DNA of 64,000 nt from Thermothielavioides terrestris NRRL 8126 (GCF_000226115.1 NC_016458.1:5490001-5554000), one strand, 5' to 3'. Counted from the stretch's first letter, positions 1 to 11,730 are shown. Program-made: numbers and translations. Notes: a model not told the origin generated them from the sequence alone.

Positions 1-3000
1 GTTCGGGCTGCTGCCGGCCGTCGAACACTCCTCCAAGACGGAGCTGGTTCGGGATATCTGTCGCCTCCGAGATGCCGTACCGGGTCGCGAGTTGATCGTC
101 CTCTCGATTGCCGAGACTAATCTGCGAATGGCCCTCATGAGTGCGATCGATCGTTCTCGGCTGTCGACGGTTTCTGCGATCCTCTTCTCTTGCCTGGTGA
201 AGCGCAATTCCGGTCTTGTCCGAGGTTCCATTGGGAACGGCATTCCCCGGCAGCGCTCGATTGGGATCCAAAGCCCAACACCCCGGCGCCACCCTCGCAG
301 ATCTGGTGGTTCAATTTGGTGCAACGTTTTTCTGCTTTCTGACTTTAGAGACTCCGTTGCCTCCATGATACCCGTGGTGGGCGAAAGAGCATTTGGATCA
401 TATGGCATGCGCCTGGTTCCTGGGATACTCCTTAGCGGCTTGCTGGTCTGGAGTTCGGCGCCTGCCTGCTGTCATGGTTGTACTTAGCCTGGGTAGTTTC
501 TGTAGCATGGGCGTTAGGTCTGGTTTGGCTCTCCTCATCGGGCCCGTCAATAACATCGTAGTATTCGCAGCGGCATAAACACCGCGCACCGGGTCGAGCC
601 AGGATGGTGAAATGTCCCTAAAAAGAAAAAAAGTAAAATAAGAAATATAAAGAAAGAGAGAAGGGGAAGTCTGGCGATTCACTACTCTAGTAACGTCCAT
701 ACTTGCTATCCCTCGCTAGGCCTGGAATTTACTCTCTGGTAGTGCTTACCGCCCTTGTCCGCCTCGACTCAGATGCTCGCGATCCCACCAATTCTGGGAA
801 GGGTTCCTTGGCCATCTGATGCCGTGTTGCCGGTGCGGGACTCCCCGGGGAACTCAAGCTACATACACTAGCCACTGACTCCAAGGACACGTGGAAACGT
901 GGAAGTGAAGTCATCCCGACATAATCACCTACACTACGAACTGTCTGACGCCAGGGGCTACTGTGGAAAGACGGATGGCGCTCGGACAGGGGATCGGTTT
1001 ACTGACGATGTCGTTACCGTGAGCCTTGAGGTATGTACTGTACGAGCGCTTACAGTACGCCAGCCATAAGTTTGGCGCTAGATCCGTGTTCCTTCCTTTT
1101 GCCGATTCTACAGTATCCGTACAGGGACCTATCCTGTCGAAATTCGTAGAGCATGGCTCCAGTGCTGGGTTGATCCGTTGTGATAGTGGCGCCGGCAGTT
1201 GCTGAGCCGCGCTGCATCTGGGTTTGTTTCAGACTGGGTCCCCTGACTCGGGTTTCACTTTTTTTGGGGGGTGGGTGGGCATGCTGATCCGGGACAGGCG
1301 GGATCCGAGGCGGGGAGGGCTTCCGGCTCCGTGGGAAGGCTGCATGAATCAGGGATTTGGAATTCGAAAGCCGAGTCTGGTTGTTCCTGAAGGTGGCTGG
1401 TGGTCACAGGTCCTGGGTGTTTCCGCCGCTGATTGGAGGAGTGGGCGTCAAAAGGGGATAACCTCGAGGAAGCTGCGAGAAGGAAGGATCTGGAAGCGTC
1501 GCAGAGAGCGGCACAAACGACGTCATGGCGGGGTCGCTGCCAGGAAGCGCAGCTGTGAGTTCTCGAAGTAGTGTACGCTGGACATGAGAAATTCGAGCAA
1601 AAAGTGAACAACTTCCATGATCTACACAACAGTAACTACTGGGTGTGAACGATACTTTGGCTCTTGGCTCCGTGGTCTCAAGAGCCCACAGCCCAGTCCC
1701 TCCGTACCCCGCTCAAGCAAACAAAAAGTGCCCAGGATGATCCATGTGCATGCCACAATGGCGGGGCGAGATTGCGGGGCTATCAGCCCACTGTCACTCA
1801 TGTACTCCGTCGGATTGAGATTCCAAAGCCGTGTCACCACAACATAGTGGAATATGGCGAAGGCCACCGAGATATTAAACGCTGAGACTAACCCGAATAC
1901 GGCCTAGGATGGAGCGATAGGTTGTCCGCCTTCCATGGAGTGTTAGGGGGCTGGCCTCAGCAAATGAGCAGGCAACGACACGCGCGCGACTGGTCAGCGC
2001 CAGGCGCCTCTTGCAAGACCGCCGCTCTAACTTGGGATGTGAGCGGAAGAGGTCCAGGCGATGGTGTGGAAGCGAGCTACACAGTAGACACGAGAAGAGA
2101 AGCTCGCTGAGCGATGTGCTCTCAAGGCACCGAAGGGATTGTCTTACCTTAGCCAGAAAAGGAGAAGTACCGAACTGCAATGAAGGGTTGTCATGGTGGG
2201 ATACCTAACAGGAAACCGGATTCAGGCCGTCTTCACGGGATCCGAAATTGCAGATGGTGTCCTGCAGTGCTACACAATAAAATGCCGTACTGCACCTGCA
2301 CGGTAAGAAACCACCTTCACTACCTGTAGGTGCCTGGACTTGAAGGGGGTTGCCATTTGGGTCGGCCGACCTTGGTGACCACAGGGATGCAAGACAACGT
2401 TGCCTACCCCAGTGAATGGCCTATATCCCGTATGGCATGCGGTTGCAGTTCATGTGTCCGTCAATTCCATGCCTACACAGCCCGCAGTGACGCAAAGCAT
2501 GGGCTCGGAGTCAACATGGGAGAATAGGCACGTGTAGCATTGTAGACCTCGAGGGCACCTTTTGCAGATTGGCGCGTTTGCTTACCCAGCACCGACATCG
2601 CAGAGATGTAGGTGGTCAAACCCCTACCACAAGGCTCCTTCTTACAGTGAGCTGTAAGAAAAAGAATCACCTAGATCCCTTCATTAGCACGTGCTGTGAA
2701 GTGCCGTGAACATGTCTTCTACAATGGTTCAACGCCAGGAACACCAATCGAGAATATAAGCTAGCAAAGCTCAACAATGGGCGGGTGTGGGTGCTGGAGA
2801 TGAACATGACCAAGAGACGAATCGTCTGCGCCATTTAGCAACCTCCTCAGAGCTGCCAAGGCAGACAGGTTGATGCTTGCCTCCTGCGTGAAGAGCTAAG
2901 AACGCCGACGATGCCAGCTATTATCTTGAATCTGGCTTCAAATCTCCAGGGTCTCTGTAATTCTCCGAGTCCTTGCTCGTTGTCCTTGTGAATGTCTTGC

Positions 3001-4197
3001 ACAGCATCGAGGGTGACGACATCGGAGCACGTGAGCCAGGGAGAGTTTGTTCTGCAAAGTCGGCACACGCAGCGGACAAATATTCGATGTCCAGAGCACG
3101 TAACGTGACTCTACCGTACAAACGTAAGCTGTGGAGCCCAGCAAGACTTTGTTCATTCCTTCTCTGGTGTCCGGATCATGTTCGCATGACCCAGCGGATG
3201 TTATTTGATAATACTTAACTGGGTGTAAAAGGTTGTTTGACTCGCCAACCTGAGCGCTGAGCTCGAGCCATTTTGTCCGAGCACCTGGCAATCCCTGCCT
3301 TCCATCCATTTAGCCCGCACCCAACCCGGCCACGCCAATCCTACCCGTGCTCCAATGCCCCTCCCTCTGCACACCCCCGGGCACCTTCCAACATTTTCCC
3401 CTGCACTCTTGGTCGCTTAGCAGTCCACTTCCTAGGTCCCTGTAGGGGTCCCCAAGGTTCCGTCATATCTTTCCCATTTAAAAACGTTCCTGCCCGGTCG
3501 GCTGCCGTGCTTGGCTGTCTCCCCCCACCGTTCACATCCGCATCCTGCAACCTGCAAACCCGTCATCGGGCTGCAACAATCGACTCCCGTCACGCTTCGC
3601 CGCTCGCCGACACTGCGACAGCAGCAAGTCCGACAGGATTAAGGCGTGCGGCTGAACAAAGCGAAGGCTGCGGTTCCACGAGTCTGGCGGCCAACCCGAG
3701 CGAGTCCGCAACAAAGGCAAGATCGTAAAGGCGGGAGACCTACCAACCTCGCGTTTCTCCAGCGTTAGCAGACCGAGCGTGCCCGCCCCGCCGCCCGTAC
3801 TTTCGCGTCTTCAATCGCTGCAAAACCCCGAACTACAATCAATTCTTCGACGGCATCACGCGTGTGACTGCGGTTTGGAGAGGACATCCGAGCCGAGCTG
3901 CGGCAAGCAACATAATCTCCTGCGCACCAAAGAGACACCCCTTGTGAGCGCCACGAGAAGGAAGAAGATTCTGCCATCCCTGTGCCTCTGCTCGTCAAAC
4001 CCAAGACAACGACTTTCGATCTGTTACACCGATCCAAAAGCCACCCGATAGCAGCACGCCTGTGTCGCCTCGTGACGCACAATTATCGGCCGAAGCGAGA
4101 ACTGGCAAGCAATCACTTGCCGCGGCTCCTCTCGTCTTGTCTTGCCTCGAGATTTGAATCTGCATTTCATCCGTGCTGAGGGCGCTCACTTGACACC
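1..4197. other. gene-poor stretch upstream of bem1
   Basis: I can support no gene here. Open frames are short, overlap on both strands and show no recognisable domain or convincing splice pattern. Roughly the last kilobase (about 3250-4197) is C-rich and probably includes the promoter and 5' leader of the bem1/scd2 gene that starts at 4198. A short A/G-rich tract lies near 617-664. Confidence 0.4.
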
Positions 4198-6502
4198 ATG
4201 AAGGTAAGTCCTGTTTGGTCGGGTGCTCCTCCCCTCTCCTGCCCCCCAGCGAAATCTCGCGCATCCTCAATCCTGCACACAGCTTCTGCCCTGCCCTGGC
4301 GAAGTCACACATTTCAGTGCCAGCGCAAGCATTGGCTGCCAGCTGTCTGGGCTCGTCCGACCCTGACCGTTCTTGCGGCACCACACCTTGATCGCTTGCG
4401 CAGCGATACAATCGTCTTCGCGCTTTCCCCTCCTTGACATTTCTTGCCTCAATTGCATCTCCTGTTGAAACGACAAGCTACGGACCTGAGAGCTTGGCTT
4501 CGCTTTGCTAACCGTGATGCGTGTTTTCAAGGGCTTACGGATAGGGAGGAGGTCCATCAAAGCGGACGAGAAGAACAAGCCGCACATTAGCATCCCGCAG
4601 AAGTCAGCAGTCGCGATCGTACCTCCCAAAAAGGTGTGTACTCTCCATGATTTTTTGCTCCGCAGCTCGGAGGCCTCCGGTGGGCCAACCCCACGGTGCG
4701 GGCCCGGCGCCGTCCCCCACTCTCCCCCCGGCAGTAATGCTGAGCCTTGGGATGTGGAACAGGTTATTCGGGCACTTTACGATTACACGGCACAGAATCC
4801 GCAAGAGTTAAGTTTTTCCCGTGGCGATTTCTTCCATGTGATCGGTCGCGAAAACGATCCGGACTGGTACGAAGCCTGCAACCCCGCCGTGCCCGACGCC
4901 CGAGGCCTGGTTCCTGTGGGCCTCTTCCAGGCTCTTGGGCGCAATGAGCGTGACAGCGGCCAGTCCCAACCCGACAGTGCACGGCCTGTCAAGCATCCAG
5001 ACCATGACTCGGGCTACAGCGAAGCGCCAGTGACGACCACTCCGCCCGGCGCCAGCCAGCGGAGTTCCAAGTCAGCCAAGTCAGGTGCTATGGTCTACGG
5101 CGTCGTCATGTACGACTTTCACGCCGAGAGAGGTGACGAACTGGAGGCGAAGGAAGGCGAAGCCATCATCGTGATCGCACAGTCCAATCCGGAATGGTTC
5201 GTGGCAAAGCCCATTGGGAGACTGGGCGGTCCCGGTTTGATTCCCGTGTCGTTCGTTCAGATCCGTGACATGGCGACCAACATGCCGGTTGCAAACCCCC
5301 AAGAAGCTGTGCGGAAGGCCGGCATTCCCAAGGTGGAGGAGTGGAAAAAGATGGCGGCGGATTACAAGAACTCGAGCATCACGCTTGGAAAGTTCGAAAG
5401 CGGGAATCAGCAGCAGTCAATTGAGCAGGGCATGGAGCGCATGAGCATCCAGCAACATAGCGGCCGGGTAAGTCAGGGGGCGGGATCTATGGTAAGCGTC
5501 AAATCCCGGTTCTCCTCTGGTGTGTCCGCAGTGCCTGACAAGCCCGATCAGCAGCAGCAGCAAGCGCAGCGAGCAGGATACGGCGTGCAACAGACGTCGT
5601 TCCAGCAAACCGCACCTTCCTCCACCCCGAATTCGCCCCTGCTTGCCCCGGTCTCGGCCAAGATCCCCAAGTACTGTTTTGCGGAAGACAAGTACTGGTT
5701 CGTGATCGAAGCCCAGCTGGAGGATGGGCGAACCTGGGCGCTGGCGCGCTACTACGAAGACTTCTACGACTTTCAAATCGCGCTCCTTACGGAATTTCCC
5801 GTCGAGGCGGGGACAGCCGGGAAGAAGCAGCGGACGCTTCCATACATGCCTGGTCCCGTTAACTACGTGACCGACGCGATTACTGAAGGCCGGCGCCATA
5901 ACCTGGACGCCTATGTCAAGAACCTCCTTGCGCAACCGCACTACATCTCAAAGTGCAGGCTGGTGAAGGAGTTTTTCGCGCCGAGGCAAGGCGACTACGA
6001 GATCGAGCCAGGCGCATTCGACGAAGAGTATCGGCTGTCCGGTGGCTCCCGGCCGTCGTCCGCTGACTCACCCGCCGACGGGGCTTCGCGGCAGTCGTCC
6101 AGGCAGAACCTCAGCGGCGGCAGCACGGCGGCCGGCTATGGCGGCTATTCCTCCAACGCGCGGCAAGTCGGTGGTGGTGCGCAGCCCGCCATGAGCCGGC
6201 AGGTATCGTCGCTGTCGCAGCCGTCCCAGAGCTCGCTATCGCCCGGCATCCAACAGCAGGGCTCTCAGATGAAGGTCAAACTGAGCTACCACGGCGAGAT
6301 CATCGCCGTCAAGGTCCCGTCAGATATCTCGTTCGCCGACCTCTACGACAAGATCGTCGACCGCCTCAAGATCCCGGCCGACGAGGAGCCCCAGCTGTCG
6401 TACAAGGACGAGCCGACCGGCGACAAGCCGCCGTTGATGAGCGACCACGATCTCGATATGGCGCTGCAGCGGAACGAGAAGCTGCTGGTGTATGTTGAGT
6501 GA
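4198..6502 (+). CDS. bem1: Bem1/Scd2-type polarity scaffold (SH3-SH3-PX-PB1)
   Basis: This is the scaffold that in fungi links Cdc42, its GEF Cdc24 and PAK kinase at sites of polarised growth. Exons are 4198-4203, 4532-4633 and 4763-6502, giving 615 aa. The first coding exon is only ATGAAG, ended by a GTAAGT donor; exon 2 follows a CTAAC branch site and a TTTCAAG acceptor. The second intron (129 nt) is divisible by three, so the frame reads through it, but removing it joins VPPKK directly to VIRALYDY. Domains: SH3-1 at about residues 38-95 (ALYDYTAQ, WYEA), SH3-2 at about 147-205 (MYDFHAERGDELEA, EWFVAK), PX at about 337-455 (RYYEDFYDFQ, RRHNLDAYVKNLL) and a C-terminal PB1 from about 539 with the acidic SYKDEPTGD motif. 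The linkers are Gln/Ser-rich. The domain order is diagnostic. Confidence 0.93.
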
Positions 6503-7544
6503 TGCGTTCTCAGTTAGAGCACCTCTCATCGCCTTGAATCCTTTGTTTCTTTCAACTTCTCTGGTGCTTGGCTCCTAGGGGTCGATTTGTGTTGAGTTGC
6601 CCTTGCTTTTTTGTGTTTGATGTCAAAGTATACCCGACTTTGTCTTTCGTGCCTTGCTTTTTGTGTTTGTTGTCTTAACATCGGGCAACCGACTAATCGA
6701 CACGGGTTGGTGTTCATGGGTGAGATGGGTGAACGGCGTATCCGAGGACAGCCGGCTTTGCGGACAACAGGTAGACATGGATGGACCGTCTTTGGGGGAC
6801 ACGTTCGCTCTCGGACGGGTCGAGGATGGTGACGGTTCTGGGAGTCTGGGGTTACCACCGAAGTGTTTGTGCGGGTGGTGCCCATGGATGAGGACGTTGT
6901 TGTTGTTGTTGTTGCGGCTTCTCTTCTTCCACACTGACCTTTGCTGGCGGGAGTGCCTGGCTTTTGAAGATGGGTGGAATGTGGAAGACAACGGGTAAGG
7001 TGCGAGCGGTTTGGAAGTGATTTCGGCTACCTGCGTGCGGGCCGGCGGACCAGCGTGTTGATTATGGTGGGCAATGAGGAATGGCATGAACTGGGAGGTT
7101 GGAGAGAGGGTAGGAAGTTTTCCTTGATGAGTGGACGATGTATATGGCGTGCGGAACAAAACGGGTTTGGGGAGGGCTCTACGGTTGCGGGTTGTTCTGT
7201 TTCACTTAGGGGCTAGGGCATCTTCCCTGCCACTACCTTTCGTCGGTGTGACGCAAGAGTTTTTTTTTTTTTCTTAAAAGGGCTGAGCTACGATGGGCTG
7301 ATGATGAATGGGTGGTTGGTTGAGGGTTTGTGGCGGAACGCTGGTTTGCTCAAATGAGATGCTCTGTTAAAACAAGGTGTCCCTACCTTTGGCGCTGCGA
7401 TTGCGATGTTTTTCTTACAATGCTGGCAACGAAATCCTGCAGCCGTTGTGCGGTGTTGCACATATCTCGGTCTCTCACCAGCCGGGAAAGGGGGGGTTGT
7501 GAACAGTGTTGATCGCTTCCCTGTTGGGATTGTGTTCCGGTGTC
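6503..7544. other. intergenic, 3' of bem1
   Basis: I see no gene here. The stretch holds a GTT trinucleotide run near 6897-6914 and a T-tract near 7260. The 3' end of the bem1 transcript should lie in the first few hundred bases. Confidence 0.5.
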
Positions 7545-7556
7545 AAGTCGACAACC

Positions 7557-7627
7557 GACTTTTTTAAAATGACAACCCCTTTTTTTTTAGAATGACAACC
7601 CCAAGGGGCGGTCCGTGCGTCTCCCAC
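7557..7627 (+). repeat. left terminal inverted repeat of the TIR element
   Basis: Pairs with 7973-8042 in inverted orientation. It contains two AATGACAACCCC-like blocks 22 bp apart, separated by a T9 run. Confidence 0.75.
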
Positions 7628-7972
7628 CAGTTTTTGCAGCGCACGTCACCCACACGCCCTAGCAATACGTCGCCACAAGAATCGCTGCAAATCGACGATG
7701 TTGCCGACGTTGTTGAAGAGGCTGGAAAATGCAGATTTAGTGGAAAACGCGGAACTGGCTAAAAATCTTAGAATTACAGTAGAATCAGCCTTGAACAGCA
7801 TAGGAAATACACTAATACTAGAATACTGCCAGTCTTGACCGCCTACCCATCTAGTGTAGGCCGCAAGTCACGTGGGGCTACCTTATCGATAAGCGACTAA
7901 CATTGAGCTCTACGACGTCTTAGGTAAGCCGTGTGGAAGGCCGTGTTGGTGATACGCGCTGTAAGATTTTGG

Positions 7973-8042
7973 TGGTGGACGCACGGGCCGCCCCTTGGGA
8001 TTGTCATTCTAAAAAAAAGGGGGTTGTCATTTTAAAAAAGTC
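7973..8042 (-). repeat. right terminal inverted repeat of the TIR element
   Basis: Inverted copy of 7557-7627. The mismatches include T/C changes in the spacer, in the second GACAA block and in the GGTCC/GGCCC position. Confidence 0.75.
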
Positions 8043-8442
8043 GACAACCAAGGGGCAAAGACCATGCTCTTCGAACGGTTAATCAGGTTGCAGAAGGGGA
8101 AACAAGCTCTGATGAGAGAACAAAACTTGGTATATTGCAGAGTACATAGACGAGACAGAGGTTGCCAGCACGCAGCGACAAGCCAATGAAGGGGCCTTAG
8201 CAATCAATGGACAACACGCAGCAAAACTCCAGCAAAGAACCCGACCTGTCCGGCCCATCCCCTAGTAACCCCATCCCATACCTAGTGACCCTATCCCTAC
8301 CAAAGCGCCTGTGCACATAGCAGTATTCGGATTCATACTTACTAGGAAAACCAAGCAAAAACCGAGGAAGGGCTGGCAATTTTGCCGCCATCCCAGAGAG
8401 CCGTCCTTCTACCGAGCCGGTGACAACTCGTCTGCCTCCCCA
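8043..8442. other. intergenic, 3' of the CENP-B-like gene
   Basis: No gene is seen. It should include the 3' untranslated region of the minus-strand CENP-B-like gene that ends at 8443. Confidence 0.4.
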
Positions 8443-9702
8443 TCACACAATTACGTGGGTAGACATGTGCTCCACCGCCTCCTTGATTGTGCGCAGCATG
8501 CGCTGGTTGAGACAGTACGGGCAGCGCACCGGGCGCTCCGTGGCCGACACGGGCCCGCCGCTCGGGATGGGCGTCAAGGTCAGTTCCTCGCCGTTGGCGC
8601 TGCCCGCGGACCCGGCCGGCTGCGGCGTCGGGGCCATGAAGCGCGGCGGCGCGGACGACGCCGACCCCGCAACGCCGCCGCCGCCCCCGCCGCCGGTGCC
8701 GCTGCCGCTCGCGGGCGGGCCCACGCTGGCCCGCGCCGCGCTGATGGGCGTCGAGATGGCGTTGACGGCCGCCGTCGCGGCCTGCTGCGCGTACGCCTGC
8801 CCCGCGATGGTCCCCAGCGGCGGGAGCCCGCGCTCGGAGCGGTCGCGCGCCTCGCGCTCGGCCGCGGCTTGCGCCTCCGCGTCGGCTTCTTCCTGCTGCA
8901 GGGCGCGCAGCGCGTTCTGCAGGGCCAGCTCCGGGTCTTCGTCGGCGTACAGGGGCGGCGGGTCGCCGGTGGTGGCGGGGTGGACGCCGTTTTGGGGTGG
9001 CGGTGGGGGTGGTTGTTGGCTGTTGGCCGGCGACGGCTGCGGGTTCTCGAGGCGACGGACGATCTCGTCGCGCACGCGGGCGCACACGGCCAGCGAGGCT
9101 TCCACGCCGACGATGCGCTGGACGGTGTCGCGGATGGCGGCGGGCGAGACGTCCGGGGTGATGGTCATGAAGCGGGGGACGGCGTCGACCAGGTAGGGGA
9201 TGTCGTCGGCGGCATTCTGCACGCTGCCGTGGCGGCGCTGGCGGCGGATCAGCAGGCCGTAGCGCTTCTTAAAGCGGTGGATCCAGCCCGGCGAGAACTC
9301 GGGCGGGGTCTCGTCCTTGTAGCGCGGCAGCTGGGTGAAGATGCTCTTGGCCTTCTCGGCGAGCTCCTCGTTGGAAGGGTTGCGGCCGCTGTTGACCATG
9401 CCCTGGTGCCACATTAAAACGAGCTTCTCGACGTCGGGCCAGTTGCCGAAGCGCAGGCGCGAGCCGGACAGCTGGGTGTCGCCATCGAGGCGGGCGTACT
9501 TGGGCGACAGCGAGTGCGAGACGGTCGACTGCGAGATGGTCTGGTTGTACTGGCTCTGGAACCACTCGATGCAAGCCTTGTGGCTCGGGCGCACAGGCTG
9601 CGAGCTGGCCCAGCGGCGCAGGGCGCGTCGCTGGTCGAGCGTGAGCGAGTGGCGCTCCTTGGGCGGCGTCGAGACGGCCTGGGGCGCGATCTCGGCCGAC
9701 AT
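8443..9702 (-). CDS. CENP-B-type helix-turn-helix DNA-binding protein
   Basis: A single-exon frame of 419 aa starting at an ATG in a good context. An N-terminal HTH (about residues 17-68, LTLDQRRALRRW and ISQSTVSHSLS) is followed by a second Tc5/CENP-B-type HTH (about 88-152, DVEKLVLMWHQGMVNSGRNP to GWIHRFKKRYGL). This is the bipartite DNA-binding head of pogo/Tigger transposases and of CENP-B/Abp1 proteins. No DDE transposase domain follows. Instead there is an Ala/Gln/Pro/Gly-rich middle and a C-terminal CPYC-x(15)-H-x3-H motif that could bind zinc. A host protein derived from a transposase head is likely; chromatin binding is inference. The 5' leader carries a GATTGC repeat at 9748-9779. 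The plus-strand frame over the same region is a GC-rich shadow. Confidence 0.85.
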   Translation of the reverse strand: MSAEIAPQAVSTPPKERHSLTLDQRRALRRWASSQPVRPSHKACIEWFQSQYNQTISQSTVSHSLSPKYARLDGDTQLSGSRLRFGNWPDVEKLVLMWHQGMVNSGRNPSNEELAEKAKSIFTQLPRYKDETPPEFSPGWIHRFKKRYGLLIRRQRRHGSVQNAADDIPYLVDAVPRFMTITPDVSPAAIRDTVQRIVGVEASLAVCARVRDEIVRRLENPQPSPANSQQPPPPPPQNGVHPATTGDPPPLYADEDPELALQNALRALQQEEADAEAQAAAEREARDRSERGLPPLGTIAGQAYAQQAATAAVNAISTPISAARASVGPPASGSGTGGGGGGGVAGSASSAPPRFMAPTPQPAGSAGSANGEELTLTPIPSGGPVSATERPVRCPYCLNQRMLRTIKEAVEHMSTHVIV

Positions 9703-9747
9703 GGCGAGGGAGTGCTGCTAACTAGCGCGTTGCGCGAACTGAAGCTC

Positions 9748-9779
9748 GTTGATTGCGATTGCGATTGCGATTGCGGATT
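9748..9779. repeat. GATTGC hexamer tandem repeat
   Basis: About five near-perfect copies of the hexamer, just upstream of the CENP-B-like start codon and so probably in its 5' leader or promoter. Confidence 0.8.
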
Positions 9780-10614
9780 GCGAGGCTTGGAGTTTACTGG
9801 GGATTTCGAGGTAATCGGATATGTGGGAAGGATGGATTCGATGATCGTTGTAATGAGGCAGCCGCGACGGGGGCAAGTTTACGGAAGAGCCACACCCATC
9901 ACTGGTCGGTCTCAAAGCGGAGAAAGCGGGGCAGGGGTGCTTGGCAAGTGGCCGACGTGGGAGTGTGACAGCTGGCGGGCGAGGAGTGGCAGATGGCAAC
10001 TTTTTTCGTCATGGTCGGAATCCAATCAATGGGTCTGTTCAGCAATCGAAGAATGCACAAAAAGCGCCTCGTGTACGGAGGTACGGAGTACAGAAACTGG
10101 GGTATGGAACACCTCAGCTACGCGAAGCCACGCTCCGCTCCGCTCCTTTGACAATAACCGGCCACCTTCTGACAGAACCATGTCGAGTGAGTGGATTGTA
10201 TCGCCGATGTCAGCTGCCACCCGTTTGAGAATTAGCAGGTGTTTCCCTTGATCGGTACCTGCTATGTCGCGTCACGGCAGTGACCCCACCTCGCCCTCAG
10301 TACCTGCATTCCAGGGTTACGCAGTAAGTGGGCACGAATACACTCAGGTAATTCCGAGGATCCCTTTTTGGGGGTTAGGGTCCCGCAGCTGTGTAAGTGG
10401 TAGCACACGACGGCCAAAGGAGGAGAACAACTGGCAAAGAATGGCAAGACATGAACAATAGACTTCAAGTAAAATCGATGCGGCAAGACTGGCACCCGCT
10501 CTCCGTGTTTTTCCCGTCCAAGGTCTGAAGCAATCCAACTTCCCGACCTTGAAGTCACCCTCACTTCTCAGTACCTCAAGCATCCCCTCTTCCCCTCGGA
10601 ATCGCAGACTCGCG
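9780..10614. other. intergenic between divergent genes
   Basis: This stretch lies between the minus-strand CENP-B-like gene and the plus-strand gene at 10615. No gene or conserved element is recognised; it is presumably promoter DNA for both. Confidence 0.4.
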
Positions 10615-11057
10615 ATGGCCCGAAATCCCAAGAACGCAACACGGCGCGCAATTCTGCGCGCTCGACGAGACCATCGCCACAGAGTGGCCGCTCGCGAGTC
10701 TCAAACCAATGGACAAGATACCGCACCGACTGCCCAAGTGACCGGTACGGCGAGTTTGCGCGCCCCCGACAAACAAGCAAAGGTTTGGCTCCCTATCGTG
10801 CTTGAAGCGCCAATTCTGACAAGTTCCAGGCAGTTCGCCGTCGCCGTCACCAAGACAACCAGTTCCGCAAGCTGAAAAAGTCGGTCAAACTCTTGACAAC
10901 CGTTCTTCAGGACTACAAGAAGTGCAAGTACAGAGTGGCTCTAGCCATGGACGAGCTGCGGGACGCGAAAACGCAAATTCAGCAGCTGAACTCAGCTGTC
11001 AACTTCCTGCTCAAGTACCCTCCACACACCGGCAGTTACTTCAGTGAGGTCTGTTAG
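10615..11057 (+). CDS. small basic coiled-coil protein, bZIP-like in layout
   Basis: Proposed from splicing. Exon 1 is 10615-10782 and exon 2 is 10830-11057, giving 131 aa. The 47-nt intron has a GTTTGG donor, a CTGAC branch site and a TTCCAG acceptor; the next possible acceptor leads to an immediate stop. The protein has two Arg-rich stretches (RRAILRARRDHRHRVAARES and AVRRRRHQDNQFRKLKK) followed by a predicted helix with spaced Leu residues (VKLLTTVLQDYKKCKYR, LAMDELRDAKTQIQQLN). Basic region plus helix resembles a bZIP regulator, but the NxxAAxxCR signature is not intact, so DNA binding is only a guess. It could also be an unrelated coiled-coil protein. No family is recognised. Confidence 0.45.
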
Positions 11058-11730
11058 GACTCGTTCGTGCAATCCTTTGGTTCCTGGGATCATCATCCGC
11101 TGACACATCAACATCGTCAACAGTACTGGGGCTGCTGGGCAGAATGGACGCGCATTCGTTGATGTGTTTACGTCCGCCTTCAGTTGGGCGAGGATCGGTC
11201 ACGAGGAGCTCTCTTCGTGGAACTCAGTACAGGGTTCATCTGTCCGTGGCATAGAATACATTGAGAACGAAAGGAGTGGTCTGTCATAACTGGATTCTAC
11301 CATGATTCCCTCATGTTTGAACACGTAAATTACCCCAAGCGATGCTCAACGCGGCAATCGGCGAACATCAGTCATTCCATCGCGCAATACTGCGTGCACC
11401 AGGTACAATACACATGGCGAGAAAAATTGGCAAATTGAACAATTGCAATCATTTATTTCATCATGTCTTCTAGCTTTTGATGGGATTTTTGTGTGTTCGA
11501 CAACTTTCACTCATGCCAGTCTCAATTTGTGTTGTATGGGGAAGAGTTGCAGCTCCCGACCCCGTCGGGGGAGTGGGGCCGGCACGGAGCCGGGCGGGAA
11601 GACCCACATCGGACTTCCATCCGAACTGCTCCCAAAAAACCACCACACCGAACAATACCACAACATCACCAAAAAATGATCAACAATAGCAATTCAATAG
11701 ATCTGAATAGACCTGAATAGAGATTTTTTC
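11058..11730. other. intergenic, upstream of the 237-aa protein gene
   Basis: No gene is supported. Several short overlapping frames occur on both strands without domain content. Confidence 0.4.

Larger units (their letters stand above)
7557..8042. mobile_element. 486-bp non-autonomous TIR element (MITE-like)
   Basis: The two ends are inverted copies of each other. The left end from 7557 (GACTTTTTTAAAATGACAAC, then T-rich, then a second AATGACAA block and CCAAGGGGCGG) matches the reverse complement of the right end from 8042 for about 66-73 bases with about three to five mismatches. The direct repeat GACAACC lies immediately outside both ends (7550-7556 and 8043-8049) and looks like a target-site duplication. 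The repeat can be read as up to 12 bp (AAGTCGACAACC), because the right copy overlaps the TIR end. The interior (about 7630-7970) has no coding capacity, so the element would need a transposase in trans. The superfamily is uncertain; a 7-8 bp duplication would fit a hAT-like element. Confidence 0.75.

Noticed and set aside
2..487. Frame open from the left edge to 487, possibly the 3' end of a gene
   Set aside because: No domain or protein-like conservation is visible after residue 40, and competing frames overlap it. The stretch is too short and compositionally plain to call.
5468..5531. Possible third intron in bem1 (GTAAGT to CCGCAG, 64 nt)
   Set aside because: Removing 64 nt breaks the reading frame into PX and PB1, which are intact without splicing.
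8311..9417. Long plus-strand frame opposite the CENP-B-like gene
   Set aside because: Arg/Gly/Ala-rich product caused by GC-rich codons of the minus-strand gene; no domain.
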